DNA of 41,246 nt from SBBV01 sp036555425 (GCA_036555425.1 DATBLL010000124.1:1-41246); one strand, 5' to 3'. Counted from the stretch's first letter, positions 16,265-23,021 are shown. Program-made: numbers and translations. The notes: generated by a model from the letters alone, not told the origin.

Positions 16265-17134
16265 TTAGGCCGCGGCGGCGCATGCCGCCAGAGGCCAATG
16301 GTTGCAGGCCGGCGCCAGCGGCCGCCCCCAAGCGGCCTGCTCGGCCGCGGGCAAGATGTCGACCGGGGGCCAAAGGCCGGTTTCGAGCGCACCAGCATAA
16401 GACTCGGCCAGCCCGCTACGCCGCATTTTTTGCGCCGCACGCACGAAATCGTAGTCAAGCGGCCGGAGCTCGACGCCGATCGCGCCGCCTCTTTCCGGCG
16501 TCAGCAGCGCATACCAGACGCGCGGCGTGCCGTCGTTGGCGGGCATGCCGACGGTTCCGGCGTTGCACCAGAGCCGGCCGCCCGGCAGATCGATGAACGG
16601 CAGTCCGCAATGCCCGGCCACGACGCCGTCGGCGCCGGCCAGTGCCATCTCGGCGAGCTTGTCGGCCGCCGGCGTCGAGGCGAACACCCAGCCGTTGATG
16701 CGGCTGACCGCGCCGTGAATGGCGGCGAGGCGCCGTCCGCCGAGCGTGAAGCGCACGAGGCGCGGCAGGCCTGCCATCCAGCGCCGGTCGTCTTGCGTGA
16801 TCTCGCGCTCGGCATGGGCATACCACTGCGCCGAGAGCGTGGCACAGGCGCTGCCGGGCGTGAAGCCGCAGGCGCAATCCTCGGCGCCGGCGCCCAACTG
16901 CTCCTCGACATTGCCGAGCACGACCGGAATGCCCCAATCGCGGATCAGCGCCACCGTGGCGCCAGGATCCGCGCAATAGGCCACGATATCGCCGGTCGAG
17001 ATCGTGCGCGCCGGCGGAATGCCGAGCCGCTTGGCCTCGGCGCGGATCGCCCGGGCGGCCTCGAGATTGCTGTAGGGCCCGCCGAACACGAGAACGGGGC
17101 CGTCCAAATCACCGAGGTCGCGTTCGCGCGTCAC
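16265..17134 (-). CDS. Calcineurin-like metallophosphoesterase with altered metal motifs
   Basis: This 289-residue protein resembles YfcE/MJ0936-type phosphoesterases but is degenerate. The usual DxHGN first motif reads FGGPYSNLEA and so lacks the metal Asp and His. STGDIVAYCADP keeps the second Asp, VVLGNVEEQL replaces GNxD/H, AAIHGAV keeps a His, GVVAGHCGLPF has GHC instead of GHTH, and WCNAGTVGMP matches the NPGSVG turn. Many cysteines lie at 107-120 (CACGFTPGSAC). It may be catalytically altered or use other ligands. The GTG overlaps the stop of the upstream radical SAM gene by one base pattern (GTGA), implying coupled translation and joint function. Confidence 0.75.
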   Translation of the reverse strand: MTRERDLGDLDGPVLVFGGPYSNLEAARAIRAEAKRLGIPPARTISTGDIVAYCADPGATVALIRDWGIPVVLGNVEEQLGAGAEDCACGFTPGSACATLSAQWYAHAEREITQDDRRWMAGLPRLVRFTLGGRRLAAIHGAVSRINGWVFASTPAADKLAEMALAGADGVVAGHCGLPFIDLPGGRLWCNAGTVGMPANDGTPRVWYALLTPERGGAIGVELRPLDYDFVRAAQKMRRSGLAESYAGALETGLWPPVDILPAAEQAAWGRPLAPACNHWPLAACAAAA

Positions 17135-18099
17135 TTCGCACTGCACGAGCCGCCGCCGAGCACGCAGAAGCGCGCGCAATGCGGATGGTTGAGCTTCACG
17201 GCGCCGGCGGCATCGGCGAGCAGCGGCCCCATCTCGAACTGCCGATCATAGGGCAGCAGCGTGCAGGCGACGACGGCGGGGCGCCCGGCGCCCTTCCGCT
17301 TCACGACCATGCGCGAGCTTGCGCACATCATCGCGTCGGGATGCACGCCCAAGATGCCCCAGCACGCGGTCGTGATCTCGGGCACATCGAGCGTCGCATC
17401 CATTTCCGGAAAGAGGACGAGGCGCGCGGGATCCTTGGCGTCGAGCACCAGGCCAAGCTCGCGGAAGAGTCGCTGGTAGCCTTCGCGCAGCTTTTCCTCG
17501 CTTTCCTTCCACACGGTCCGACCGGCGATGGCAAGGCTGAAACCGTTTTCGGCGAGCCAGGCAAGTCCCTCGCGCATCGGCGCCCAGCTGCGCTGCCCGC
17601 GCTCGAGTTCGTGCAGCGTCGGCGCGTAGTGATCGACCGAAACCCGGAGCGTGAGGCGTGCGCCGAAGCGCTGCTTGAGCGCCAGCAGCCCCGCCTTGTG
17701 GCGCTGCATCGGCTTCATCGCGTTGGTGAGCACCAGCACGTCGAAGCCGCGCGCGAGCGCGTCCTCCAGCATCGCCATGATGCCCGGATTCATGAAGGGC
17801 TCGCCGCCGGTGAACCCGATCTCGCGCACCGGCCAGCCGAGCGCCGCGACCTCGTCGAGATAGGCGGCCACTTCGGCCGGCGTGAGATACGCCAGCGCGT
17901 CGTTGCTGGGGCTCGATTCGATGTAGCAGTTGGTGCAGGTGAGGTTGCAGAGCGTGCCGGTGTTGAACCAGAGCGTCTCGAGGCGCGCGAGCGCCACCGA
18001 TGCGCGCGCCTCGCCCTTGGCCGTCACGTCGGGATGGCGGAACTTCCGGGCATCGAGGCCCGGCTTCTCCTTGCGCAGCGCTTCGACTGCGGGATTCAT
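17131..18099 (-). CDS. Radical SAM protein with extra C-terminal cysteines
   Basis: This 322-residue protein carries the [4Fe-4S]/SAM motif CNLTCTNCYIES (CxxxCxxC) at about residues 55-65, and IGFTGGEPFMNP as the GGE motif that binds SAM. The C-terminal part adds cysteines in TACWG, MMCASS, VACTLL, and HCARFC-VLGGGSC, which could hold an auxiliary cluster. The substrate is unknown; no RiPP precursor or quinone pathway gene is adjacent. ATG at 18099 is preferred, with GGGGAGG upstream. It is translationally coupled to the phosphoesterase downstream. It could act in small-molecule or peptide modification; sequence alone does not decide. Confidence 0.85.
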   Translation of the reverse strand: MNPAVEALRKEKPGLDARKFRHPDVTAKGEARASVALARLETLWFNTGTLCNLTCTNCYIESSPSNDALAYLTPAEVAAYLDEVAALGWPVREIGFTGGEPFMNPGIMAMLEDALARGFDVLVLTNAMKPMQRHKAGLLALKQRFGARLTLRVSVDHYAPTLHELERGQRSWAPMREGLAWLAENGFSLAIAGRTVWKESEEKLREGYQRLFRELGLVLDAKDPARLVLFPEMDATLDVPEITTACWGILGVHPDAMMCASSRMVVKRKGAGRPAVVACTLLPYDRQFEMGPLLADAAGAVKLNHPHCARFCVLGGGSCSAK

Positions 18100-18266
18100 C
18101 GTCAAAGTTCCTCCCCGTTCCGCCCCGCCGAAAATTCGCGCGCGATTCGGGCCGCGCGCCAAGCCCGGACCCATCTAGGCATGACCACCCCGCCAATGCC
18201 AACCACAAGCATGGCGGCGGCGTTCAAAAATACGTCAGGCCGGTGTCAATTGGGCCCACGGCGCCG

Positions 18267-19067
18267 TCAGGATTTCACGAAAGGGTAGGGGCCGTCGAAA
18301 TCCCCGATGGGCATGGTGTGGGTGACGAGGCCCGCTCCTTCGGTCCAGCGATGCAGCTGGAAGGCCGGCGGCTCCATGACGAAGCGCAGCGGCGCGCTAT
18401 CCGCGAGGTCGAGCGCGATCTGATGCGCGGAAGATGGGCAGGTCGAGGCCACCGTGCCGGCGAAGCGGCACTGGATCGCGCGGTGCAGGTGGCCGGCGGC
18501 GATGCGCTCGATCTGCGGATGCCGCGCCACGACCGCGGCGAAACCGGATGCGTCCTTCAAGCCGTAGCGATCCATGTACGGCATGCCGGTGGCAAAGGGC
18601 GGGTGGTGCATGAAGACGAGCGTCGTCCGCTTGGGCGCCGCCGCCAGCGTGCGCTCGAGCCAGCCGAGGCGTTCGGCGCAAAGCTCGCCGCCGCCCTGGC
18701 CGGGAATGTGCGTGTCGAGCGCCACGATGCGCACCGGCCAATCCTCGACCGCGTATTGCAGGAAGCCTTCACGCGGCAGGTAGCGATGCGCCGGAAACGA
18801 GCGGCGCAGCGCCTCGCGGCCGTCGTGATTTCCGGGCAGCAGGAAGACCGGCGCCTTGAGCGGCGCGATGATGGATGCGAAATGCGCGTACTCCTCGGCG
18901 CTGGCCTGCTCGACGAGATCGCCGGTGATGACGACGAGGTCGGCCGGCGGATCGAGGCGGTTCACGGCCGCGACGGCTGCGGCGAGGAAGCCCGCGGTGT
19001 CGACGCGCCCCAACAACAGCCTGCCGGGCGTGCGGACGTGCGTGTCGGTGATCTGCGCAATCTGCAT
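18267..19067 (-). CDS. CpdA-like class III cyclic-nucleotide phosphodiesterase / metallophosphoesterase
   Basis: This 266-residue protein has every metal motif of the calcineurin-like fold: QITDTHV (DxH), VITGDLVE, LLPGNHDGRE (GNHD), FMHHPPF and AAGHLHRAI (GHxH). The arrangement and the PGxNHD and GHLH spacing match CpdA, which hydrolyses cAMP to AMP in the cytoplasm. The C-terminal part lacks a membrane anchor. A predicted class III cyclase occurs in the same window (27378-29237), which would provide a substrate, but genomic distance makes any link an inference. Other substrates such as 2',3'-cyclic nucleotides cannot be excluded. Confidence 0.85.
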   Translation of the reverse strand: MQIAQITDTHVRTPGRLLLGRVDTAGFLAAAVAAVNRLDPPADLVVITGDLVEQASAEEYAHFASIIAPLKAPVFLLPGNHDGREALRRSFPAHRYLPREGFLQYAVEDWPVRIVALDTHIPGQGGGELCAERLGWLERTLAAAPKRTTLVFMHHPPFATGMPYMDRYGLKDASGFAAVVARHPQIERIAAGHLHRAIQCRFAGTVASTCPSSAHQIALDLADSAPLRFVMEPPAFQLHRWTEGAGLVTHTMPIGDFDGPYPFVKS

Positions 19068-19129
19068 GGGCGGAACGATGCCGTCCGGGCGCGCCTATTG
19101 CAACGACCCGCCGGCGGGCGGCCGCGCGG

Positions 19130-19450
19130 TCAGGCGTGCGTCAGCGTCCCGGGCACCGCGGCGAGGAAAGAGCGCTCCTCGCGCAGGATGAAGCGGCGCT
19201 CTTGCGCGAACGCGAAATTGGCCTTGCCCTCGGCGTCGGCGCGAATGCGCGCGCGATAGGCCTCGTAGGCGGCGAGGCTCTCGAATCCGATCACGGCGTA
19301 GGCGACATCGTTGGTGCCCTCGTGCGGCAGGAAGTAGCCGAGAAGCCGGCCGCCGCAGCGCGGAATGATGCGGCCCCAATTCTCGGCGTAGGTGGCGAAG
19401 GCCTCGCGCTGGAACGGGTCGATCTCGTAGCGGATGAAGCAAGCGATCAT
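19130..19450 (-). CDS. NIPSNAP-family protein
   Basis: This 106-residue dimeric alpha/beta-barrel protein has the NIPSNAP hallmarks CFIRYEIDPFQREAFATYAENWGRIIP and YAVIGFESLAAYEAYRARIRAD. The family lacks a defined enzymatic role and often sits near oxidoreductases. The ATG is preceded by GAGAGGTG. It is the last gene before the tRNA-Gly insertion region and has typical high GC, unlike the insert that follows. Confidence 0.88.
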   Translation of the reverse strand: MIACFIRYEIDPFQREAFATYAENWGRIIPRCGGRLLGYFLPHEGTNDVAYAVIGFESLAAYEAYRARIRADAEGKANFAFAQERRFILREERSFLAAVPGTLTHA

Positions 19451-19623
19451 GGCGGCGCACCTCTCGTGTAACGCTGCTTCTAGCCGAGGCCGCGCCGCCG
19501 ATGTTTCGGCCGCCGCCGAAGGATCGCGAGTCGCGCGGCGCCGCGGCGGAGGCGGAGCCGAATGTCTCCGCGTTCTCCGCGTCTGCGGGCGCTGATCGGG
19601 CGCGGCACGATGCCGGCTGCGTC

Positions 19624-19652
19624 TTGCGCCGCCGCGCCCGCGCCCCTAATTT
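19624..19652 (+). promoter_or_regulatory. Ancestral tRNA-Gly promoter, now in front of the 5' half copy
   Basis: TTGCGC (19624-19629), a 17-base spacer and TAATTT (19647-19652) lie 15 bases before the tRNA-Gly 5' half at 19668. This is the normal spacing for a stable-RNA promoter. It now faces a tRNA fragment and the antisense strand of the nucleotidyltransferase gene. Confidence 0.55.
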
Positions 19653-19667
19653 TGCGAGAGCGCCACT

Positions 19668-19705
19668 GCGGGCGTAGTTCAGTGGTAGAACGTCAGCTTC
19701 CCAAG
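19668..19705 (+). pseudogene. tRNA-Gly(CCC) 5' half (fragment)
   Basis: These 38 bases are identical to 20245-20282, the first 38 bases of the intact tRNA-Gly. They run from the acceptor 5' strand through the anticodon loop (TTCCCAA) to the first base of the 3' anticodon strand, then diverge abruptly. The T arm and acceptor 3' strand are missing. It is one end of a direct repeat bounding the insert. Confidence 0.92.
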
Positions 19706-19773
19706 TTGTTTTGTAACGTTCTCACCGCTACTCATGGTGTCTCAAAAAGTGCGGTAATCCTCGCCCCCAACTT

Positions 19774-20103
19774 TCAGAGAATGCGCTCGTACAACAACAC
19801 TCCATCTCGTTCTACGCCCGATCCCACTCGCTCCAATTTCACACCTTTCTCGTACCACTCGATTTGAACAGGGCGACTCAGTTTCAGATCGGGTTTCTTT
19901 TTAAACTCTTCATCCCAGAAGAACCAAACAGTGAAAGCGTCTTCCTCCGAGTTTTGCTTCATCACTACCGCCAGATCTATGTCGCTGTCCGGCTCATTAG
20001 TTCCGCGCGCACGGCTACCGTAGAACCACACACGCTCGATCACCGAGTGCTTCTTTGCCCACTCGATAATCTTCAGTCGGTCTTCTTCAGAAAGGTTCGG
20101 CAT
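19774..20103 (-). CDS. MNT-type nucleotidyltransferase domain protein (orphan)
   Basis: This 109-residue minimal nucleotidyltransferase of the pol-beta superfamily carries FYGSRARGTNEPDSDIDLAVV (GSxARG then SDID with paired metal Asp41/Asp43). Such domains are antitoxins that AMPylate HEPN toxins, or act in antibiotic resistance and other modifications. No HEPN partner gene is visible on either strand. Base composition is AT-richer than the surroundings and codons such as AAA, TTT and GAA are frequent, indicating horizontal origin. ATG 20103 begins the recognisable domain, but no good ribosome site is seen; upstream in-frame TTG/ATG at 20127-20130 are alternatives. Confidence 0.82.
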   Translation of the reverse strand: MPNLSEEDRLKIIEWAKKHSVIERVWFYGSRARGTNEPDSDIDLAVVMKQNSEEDAFTVWFFWDEEFKKKPDLKLSRPVQIEWYEKGVKLERVGSGVERDGVLLYERIL

Positions 20104-20174
20104 GGCGAACCACGTTGCATGGTGCATCAAGATGAGTATGTATGAGCCGCCAGACCATCAGTTTCCTTAGCTGA

Positions 20175-20196
20175 CTCTTTTTGGAGCAAAAAAGAG
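20175..20196. terminator. CTCTTTTT/AAAAAGAG stem-loop inside the insert
   Basis: An 8-bp perfect stem (20175-20182 with 20189-20196) has a 6-base loop. It stands upstream of the nucleotidyltransferase gene and before the complete tRNA-Gly, so it may stop transcription entering the tRNA from the left or be part of an element end. Confidence 0.4.
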
Positions 20197-20202
20197 CAAA
20201 AA

Positions 20203-20218
20203 TCTAACCTCGGTTAGA
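20203..20218. repeat. 16-bp perfect palindrome near the right end of the insert
   Basis: TCTAACCTCGGTTAGA is a perfect 7+7 inverted match with a 2-base centre, 27 bp before the intact tRNA-Gly. It could be an operator, a recombinase arm site or part of the new tRNA promoter region. No second copy is seen at the left end. Confidence 0.45.
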
Positions 20219-20244
20219 CGCTAAGTGGCTGATTTTGCTACGTT

Positions 20245-20319
20245 GCGGGCGTAGTTCAGTGGTAGAACGTCAGCTTCCCAAGCTGAATGTCGTGGGTTCA
20301 ATCCCCATCGCCCGCTCCA
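20245..20319 (+). tRNA. tRNA-Gly, anticodon CCC
   Basis: A complete cloverleaf is present. The acceptor GCGGGCG pairs with CGCCCGC, the D arm is GTTC-AGTGGTA-GAAC, the anticodon stem TCAGC/GCTGA encloses TTCCCAA (CCC, reading GGG), and the T arm is GTGGG-TTCAATC-CCCAT. The discriminator is T and CCA is encoded (20317-20319). It lies 23 bases before the DUF2147 gene. The upstream sequence belongs to the AT-rich insert, so its promoter is not the ancestral one; no strong -35/-10 pair is evident there. Confidence 0.95.
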
Positions 20320-20342
20320 ATCCCCTCGAGGAGAATGCCGTG

Positions 20343-20792
20343 ATGCGCAAACTCGTCTGGGCCGCGGCCGGCGTCCTCCTCTGTGCCGGCGCCGCCGCCC
20401 CAGAGGCGGTCGCGCAAGGTCAGAACCCGGTCGGTCAGTGGATGACCGAGGGCGGCAAGAGCCACGTGCAGATCTATCAATGCGGGCCGCACCTCTGCGG
20501 CCGCATCGTGTGGCTGCGCGAGCCCAACGGCAAGGACGGCCTGCCCAAGGTCGACTTTAGGAACCCCGACCAGTCGAAGCGCTCGCAGAAGATCGTCGGC
20601 CTCATGATGATGTGGAATTTCGCCAAGGCCAGCGATCCCGGCGAATGGGAGAGCGGCCGCATCTACAATCCGGAAGAGGGCGAAACCTACAAATCCACGC
20701 TGAAGCTCCGCCCCGACGGCAAGCTCGAAGTGCGCGGCTATGTCGGCATCTCGCTGCTCGGCAAGTCGCAATATTGGGAGCGCGTGCGGTAG
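20343..20792 (+). CDS. DUF2147 family exported protein
   Basis: This 149-residue protein has a signal peptide (WAAAGVLLCAGAAAPEAVA, cleaved near AVA-Q). The DUF2147 core follows: PVGQWMTEGGKSHVQIYQCG, LCGRIVWLREP, LMMMWNF, and IYNPEEGETYKSTLKLRPDGKLEVRGYVG. Two conserved Cys around PHL probably form a disulfide in the periplasm. Function is unknown; the family is a small lipocalin-like beta barrel. GAGGAG (20328-20333) supports ATG 20343 or GTG 20340. It may be read through from tRNA-Gly immediately upstream. Confidence 0.9.
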   Translation: MRKLVWAAAGVLLCAGAAAPEAVAQGQNPVGQWMTEGGKSHVQIYQCGPHLCGRIVWLREPNGKDGLPKVDFRNPDQSKRSQKIVGLMMMWNFAKASDPGEWESGRIYNPEEGETYKSTLKLRPDGKLEVRGYVGISLLGKSQYWERVR

Positions 20793-20870
20793 CGCCGGGA
20801 GCGCGCGGCTCCAGCCGCGCTCTTCGTCTCCGCAAAGAAAGGGCACGCCCGGTGGCGCGCGCTCCCGGCG
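20793..20870. terminator. Shared inverted repeat between convergent genes
   Basis: CGCCGGGAGCGCGC (20793-20806) and GCGCGCTCCCGGCG (20857-20870) are perfect 14-bp inverted arms, with a second GCGCGGCT/AGCCGCGC hairpin inside the left part. It exactly fills the gap between the DUF2147 gene and the oppositely directed ABC-2 permease, consistent with a bidirectional transcription end. Confidence 0.65.
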
Positions 20871-20871
20871 A

Positions 20872-21705
20872 TTACGCCTTCAACTTGTACCCGCGCTGGA
20901 ACATGGCGTGGCAGATCGCCCAGAGGGCGGCGTTGACCGCGGCCACGACAAGCGCGCCGGCGAGCAGCGGGCCGTCGGCGCGGCCGATGAAGCCGGCGCG
21001 GAAGCCGTCGATGAGGAAGAACAGCGGATTGACGTGCGCGATCGTGTTCCAGAAACCAGGCAACCGCTCGATCGAATAGAAGGTGCCGGAGAGGAACGCG
21101 GCCGGCGTGACGATGAAGTTCGTCACCGCGGCGATGTGGTCGAACTTGTCGGCCCAGATGCCGCCCATCAAGCCCAGCAGCGAGAGCATCAGCGAGGCCA
21201 TTGCCGCGTGATAGAGGATGAGGCCCGCATCGCGGATGTGGGTCTCGACGAAGATCGTCATCGCCAGCACGCAGACGGCGCCGACCATCACCCCGCGCGT
21301 GACGCCCGCGAGCGCGTAGCCCAGCGTCAGCTCCGAGGGCGAAAGCGGCGGCATCAGCACGTCGACGATGTTGCCCTGGACCTTCGAGATCACGAGCGAG
21401 GACGAGGTATTGGCGAAGGCGTTCTGCGCGATCGCCATCATCACGAGGCCGGGGGCGAGGAACTGGTCGAACGGCACGCCCGCAATGCTGCGCCGGTCGC
21501 CACCCAAGGCCAGCGTAAAGATCGCGAGGAACAAGAGCGTCGTCACCACCGGCGCCATCAGCGTCTGCTGGCCCACCTTGATGAAGCGGCGCACCTCTTT
21601 CTGATAGAGCGTCCAGGCGCCGCGCACATTGAAGAAGCCGATGTGGCGCGGGGCGGGGGGGACGGCGTCTTGCGCGGGGAGGCCGGCGGCGGGAGCGTCG
21701 CTCAT
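20872..21705 (-). CDS. ABC-2 type transporter permease
   Basis: This 277-residue inner-membrane protein has six membrane segments and an amphipathic start (GAWTLYQKEVRRFIKVGQQTLMAPVVTTLLFLAIF). Typical ABC-2 landmarks are FLAPGLVMMAIAQNAFANTSSSL, VLMPPLSPSELTLGYALAGVTRG, and the C-terminal FLSGTFYSIERLPGFWNTIAHVNPLFFLIDGFR. It resembles YadH/NodJ-type exporters of lipids, glycans or drugs. The ATPase partner is not adjacent, so it must be encoded elsewhere or the pair is split. It is divergent from the AraC regulator with 80 bp between. Confidence 0.9.
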   Translation of the reverse strand: MSDAPAAGLPAQDAVPPAPRHIGFFNVRGAWTLYQKEVRRFIKVGQQTLMAPVVTTLLFLAIFTLALGGDRRSIAGVPFDQFLAPGLVMMAIAQNAFANTSSSLVISKVQGNIVDVLMPPLSPSELTLGYALAGVTRGVMVGAVCVLAMTIFVETHIRDAGLILYHAAMASLMLSLLGLMGGIWADKFDHIAAVTNFIVTPAAFLSGTFYSIERLPGFWNTIAHVNPLFFLIDGFRAGFIGRADGPLLAGALVVAAVNAALWAICHAMFQRGYKLKA

Positions 21706-21785
21706 GGCGCGGCTTTATGCGCTTGGCCCCGAGTGCGGGCAAGGCGCGCTTGCCCTTTGCCGCGCCGCGCCTAGACTCAAGCGCC

Positions 21786-22634
21786 ATGGCCGCCACGACG
21801 ATTTTCGCGAGCGAAACGGTTTCCGTCTTTGACTACCGGTGCACGGTCGCGCCGGGCACGGCGCCGTTTGTCGAGGCGCACGATGCCTATTCGATCACCT
21901 ATGTGAGGAGGGGCAGCTTCGGATATCACCGTGGGAGCCGCGCCTTCGAGCTCGTCGCCGGCGCCGCGGTCATCGGCTATCCGGGCGCCGAGTATGTCTG
22001 CACGCATGACCACGTGCACGGCGACGAATGCCTCTCCTTCCTATTCGCACCGGCCCTGGTCGAAATGCTCGGCGGCGGGCAGGCCGCTTGGCGCATCGGC
22101 GCGGTGCCGCCGCTGGCCGAACTGATGGTCCTTTGCGAACTCGGGCAAAGCGCGGCCGAGGGCGAGAGCGATGCCGGCATCGACGAGGTGGCGATCGCCC
22201 TCGCCGCACGCTTCGTCGCCCTCGCGGCGGGTGCGCCGCGCCGGCGGCTCACGCCGAGCGCTCAGGATCGCCGCCGCGCGGTGGAGGCGGCGCTTTGGCT
22301 CGACGAAAACGCTGATGCACCGCTCGATCTCGACTGTGCCGCGCGCGGCGCCGGCGTCAGCGCGTTCCACTTTCTCCGCCTGTTCGCGGCCGCGCTCGGC
22401 GTGACGCCGCATCAGTATCTGGTGCGCGCGCGGCTGCGCCGCGCCGCGCGCCTTTTGGCCGACGAGGAGCGTGCCATCACCGACATCGCCTACGACGTGG
22501 GCTTCGGCGATCTTTCCAATTTCGTGCGCACCTTCCGCCGCGCCGCCGGCGTTTCGCCGCGCGCCTTCCGCAAGGCGGCCAAGGGTGAGCGCAAGATTCT
22601 CCAAGAACGGCTCGCGGCACCCGCCTTAGCGTGA
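21786..22634 (+). CDS. AraC family transcriptional regulator
   Basis: This 282-residue protein has an N-terminal cupin-like sensing domain (~1-110: YSITYVRRGSFGYHRGSRAFELVAGAAVIGYPG). The C-terminal double helix-turn-helix (~180-275) has LDCAARGAGVSAFHFLRLFAAALGVTPHQYLVRARLRRAARLL and ITDIAYDVGFGDLSNFVRTFRRAAGVSPRAFR. ATG 21786 starts the conserved part; an earlier in-frame start at 21717 would overlap the divergent permease region. It is followed after 22 bp by a VOC protein, so it may regulate that gene, itself or the divergent permease. Confidence 0.92.
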   Translation: MAATTIFASETVSVFDYRCTVAPGTAPFVEAHDAYSITYVRRGSFGYHRGSRAFELVAGAAVIGYPGAEYVCTHDHVHGDECLSFLFAPALVEMLGGGQAAWRIGAVPPLAELMVLCELGQSAAEGESDAGIDEVAIALAARFVALAAGAPRRRLTPSAQDRRRAVEAALWLDENADAPLDLDCAARGAGVSAFHFLRLFAAALGVTPHQYLVRARLRRAARLLADEERAITDIAYDVGFGDLSNFVRTFRRAAGVSPRAFRKAAKGERKILQERLAAPALA

Positions 22635-22653
22635 ACCTCCAACCCGGAGGTTC
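22633..22653 (+). promoter_or_regulatory. Hairpin linking the araC stop codon to the VOC ribosome binding site
   Basis: GAACCTCC (22633-22640) pairs perfectly with GGAGGTTC (22646-22653) across AACCC. The left arm starts within the araC TGA (22632-22634), and the right arm contains the VOC gene's GGAGG, three bases before ATG 22657. Folded, it hides the ribosome site; a ribosome reaching the araC stop would open it, giving translational coupling. Confidence 0.7.
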
Positions 22654-22656
22654 ATC

Positions 22657-23016
22657 ATGTACGACCATATCGGCTTGAAAGTGAAAGATGTTGCCGCCAG
22701 CGCGCGCTTCTACAAGGCGGCACTCGCCCCGCTCGGCCACGAAGTGGCGTCGGAGGACGAGCAGGGCGCGGGCATCGGCCCCAAGGGCGCGCCGGCGCTC
22801 TGGCTCTATCGGGCCAAGAACGGCATGGGCGGCGTGCATGTGGCGCTGACGGCGCCCGACCGCGCCGCCGTCGACCGCTTCCATGCCGCGGGCTTGAAGG
22901 CCGGTGGCCGCGACAACGGCAAGCCCGGCCTCCGCGCCGACTACAGCCCCAGCTACTACGCCGCGTTCCTCATCGACCCCGACGGCAACAACGTCGAGGC
23001 GGTGTGCATGTCGTAG
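22657..23016 (+). CDS. VOC superfamily (glyoxalase/bleomycin-resistance-like) protein
   Basis: This 119-residue protein has the paired beta-alpha-beta-beta-beta modules of the vicinal oxygen chelate fold: MYDHIGLKVKDVAASARFYKAALAPLGHEV at the start and YAAFLIDPDGNNVEAVCM at the end. The metal-ligand His4 and terminal Glu are present, and GGVHVAL supplies another His. Members act as lyases, dioxygenases or binding proteins. Family alone does not give the substrate. It is probably co-transcribed with the AraC regulator and its ribosome site lies in a hairpin. Confidence 0.9.
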   Translation: MYDHIGLKVKDVAASARFYKAALAPLGHEVASEDEQGAGIGPKGAPALWLYRAKNGMGGVHVALTAPDRAAVDRFHAAGLKAGGRDNGKPGLRADYSPSYYAAFLIDPDGNNVEAVCMS

Positions 23017-23021
23017 CGGCG

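Larger units (their letters stand above)
19668..20282. mobile_element. Putative 577-bp insertion in tRNA-Gly, bounded by 38-bp direct repeats
   Basis: Direct repeats at 19668-19705 and 20245-20282 bracket AT-richer DNA with a single credible gene (a nucleotidyltransferase on the minus strand). Removal of one repeat plus the interior would rebuild a complete tRNA-Gly behind the strong upstream promoter. The crossover at the anticodon loop is where tyrosine recombinases often act on tRNA genes. No integrase, transposase or relaxase is present, so it would be a remnant or an element mobilised in trans. Replacement of the 5' rather than the 3' half is unusual. Confidence 0.65.

Noticed and set aside
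19562..19867. A plus-strand open frame reading through the tRNA half (RSSVVERQLPKL-like peptide)
   Set aside because: The peptide is only the translation of tRNA sequence; the same peptide appears from the intact tRNA at 20245. No ribosome site or homology supports it.
19864..20145. Plus-strand ORF opposite the nucleotidyltransferase as a possible HEPN partner
   Set aside because: It is the antisense of the nucleotidyltransferase, has no HEPN RxxxxH motif and no ribosome site.
20235..20342. N-terminal extension of the DUF2147 gene across tRNA-Gly
   Set aside because: It would translate the tRNA gene. The proper start is ATG 20343 with GAGGAG upstream and a signal peptide.
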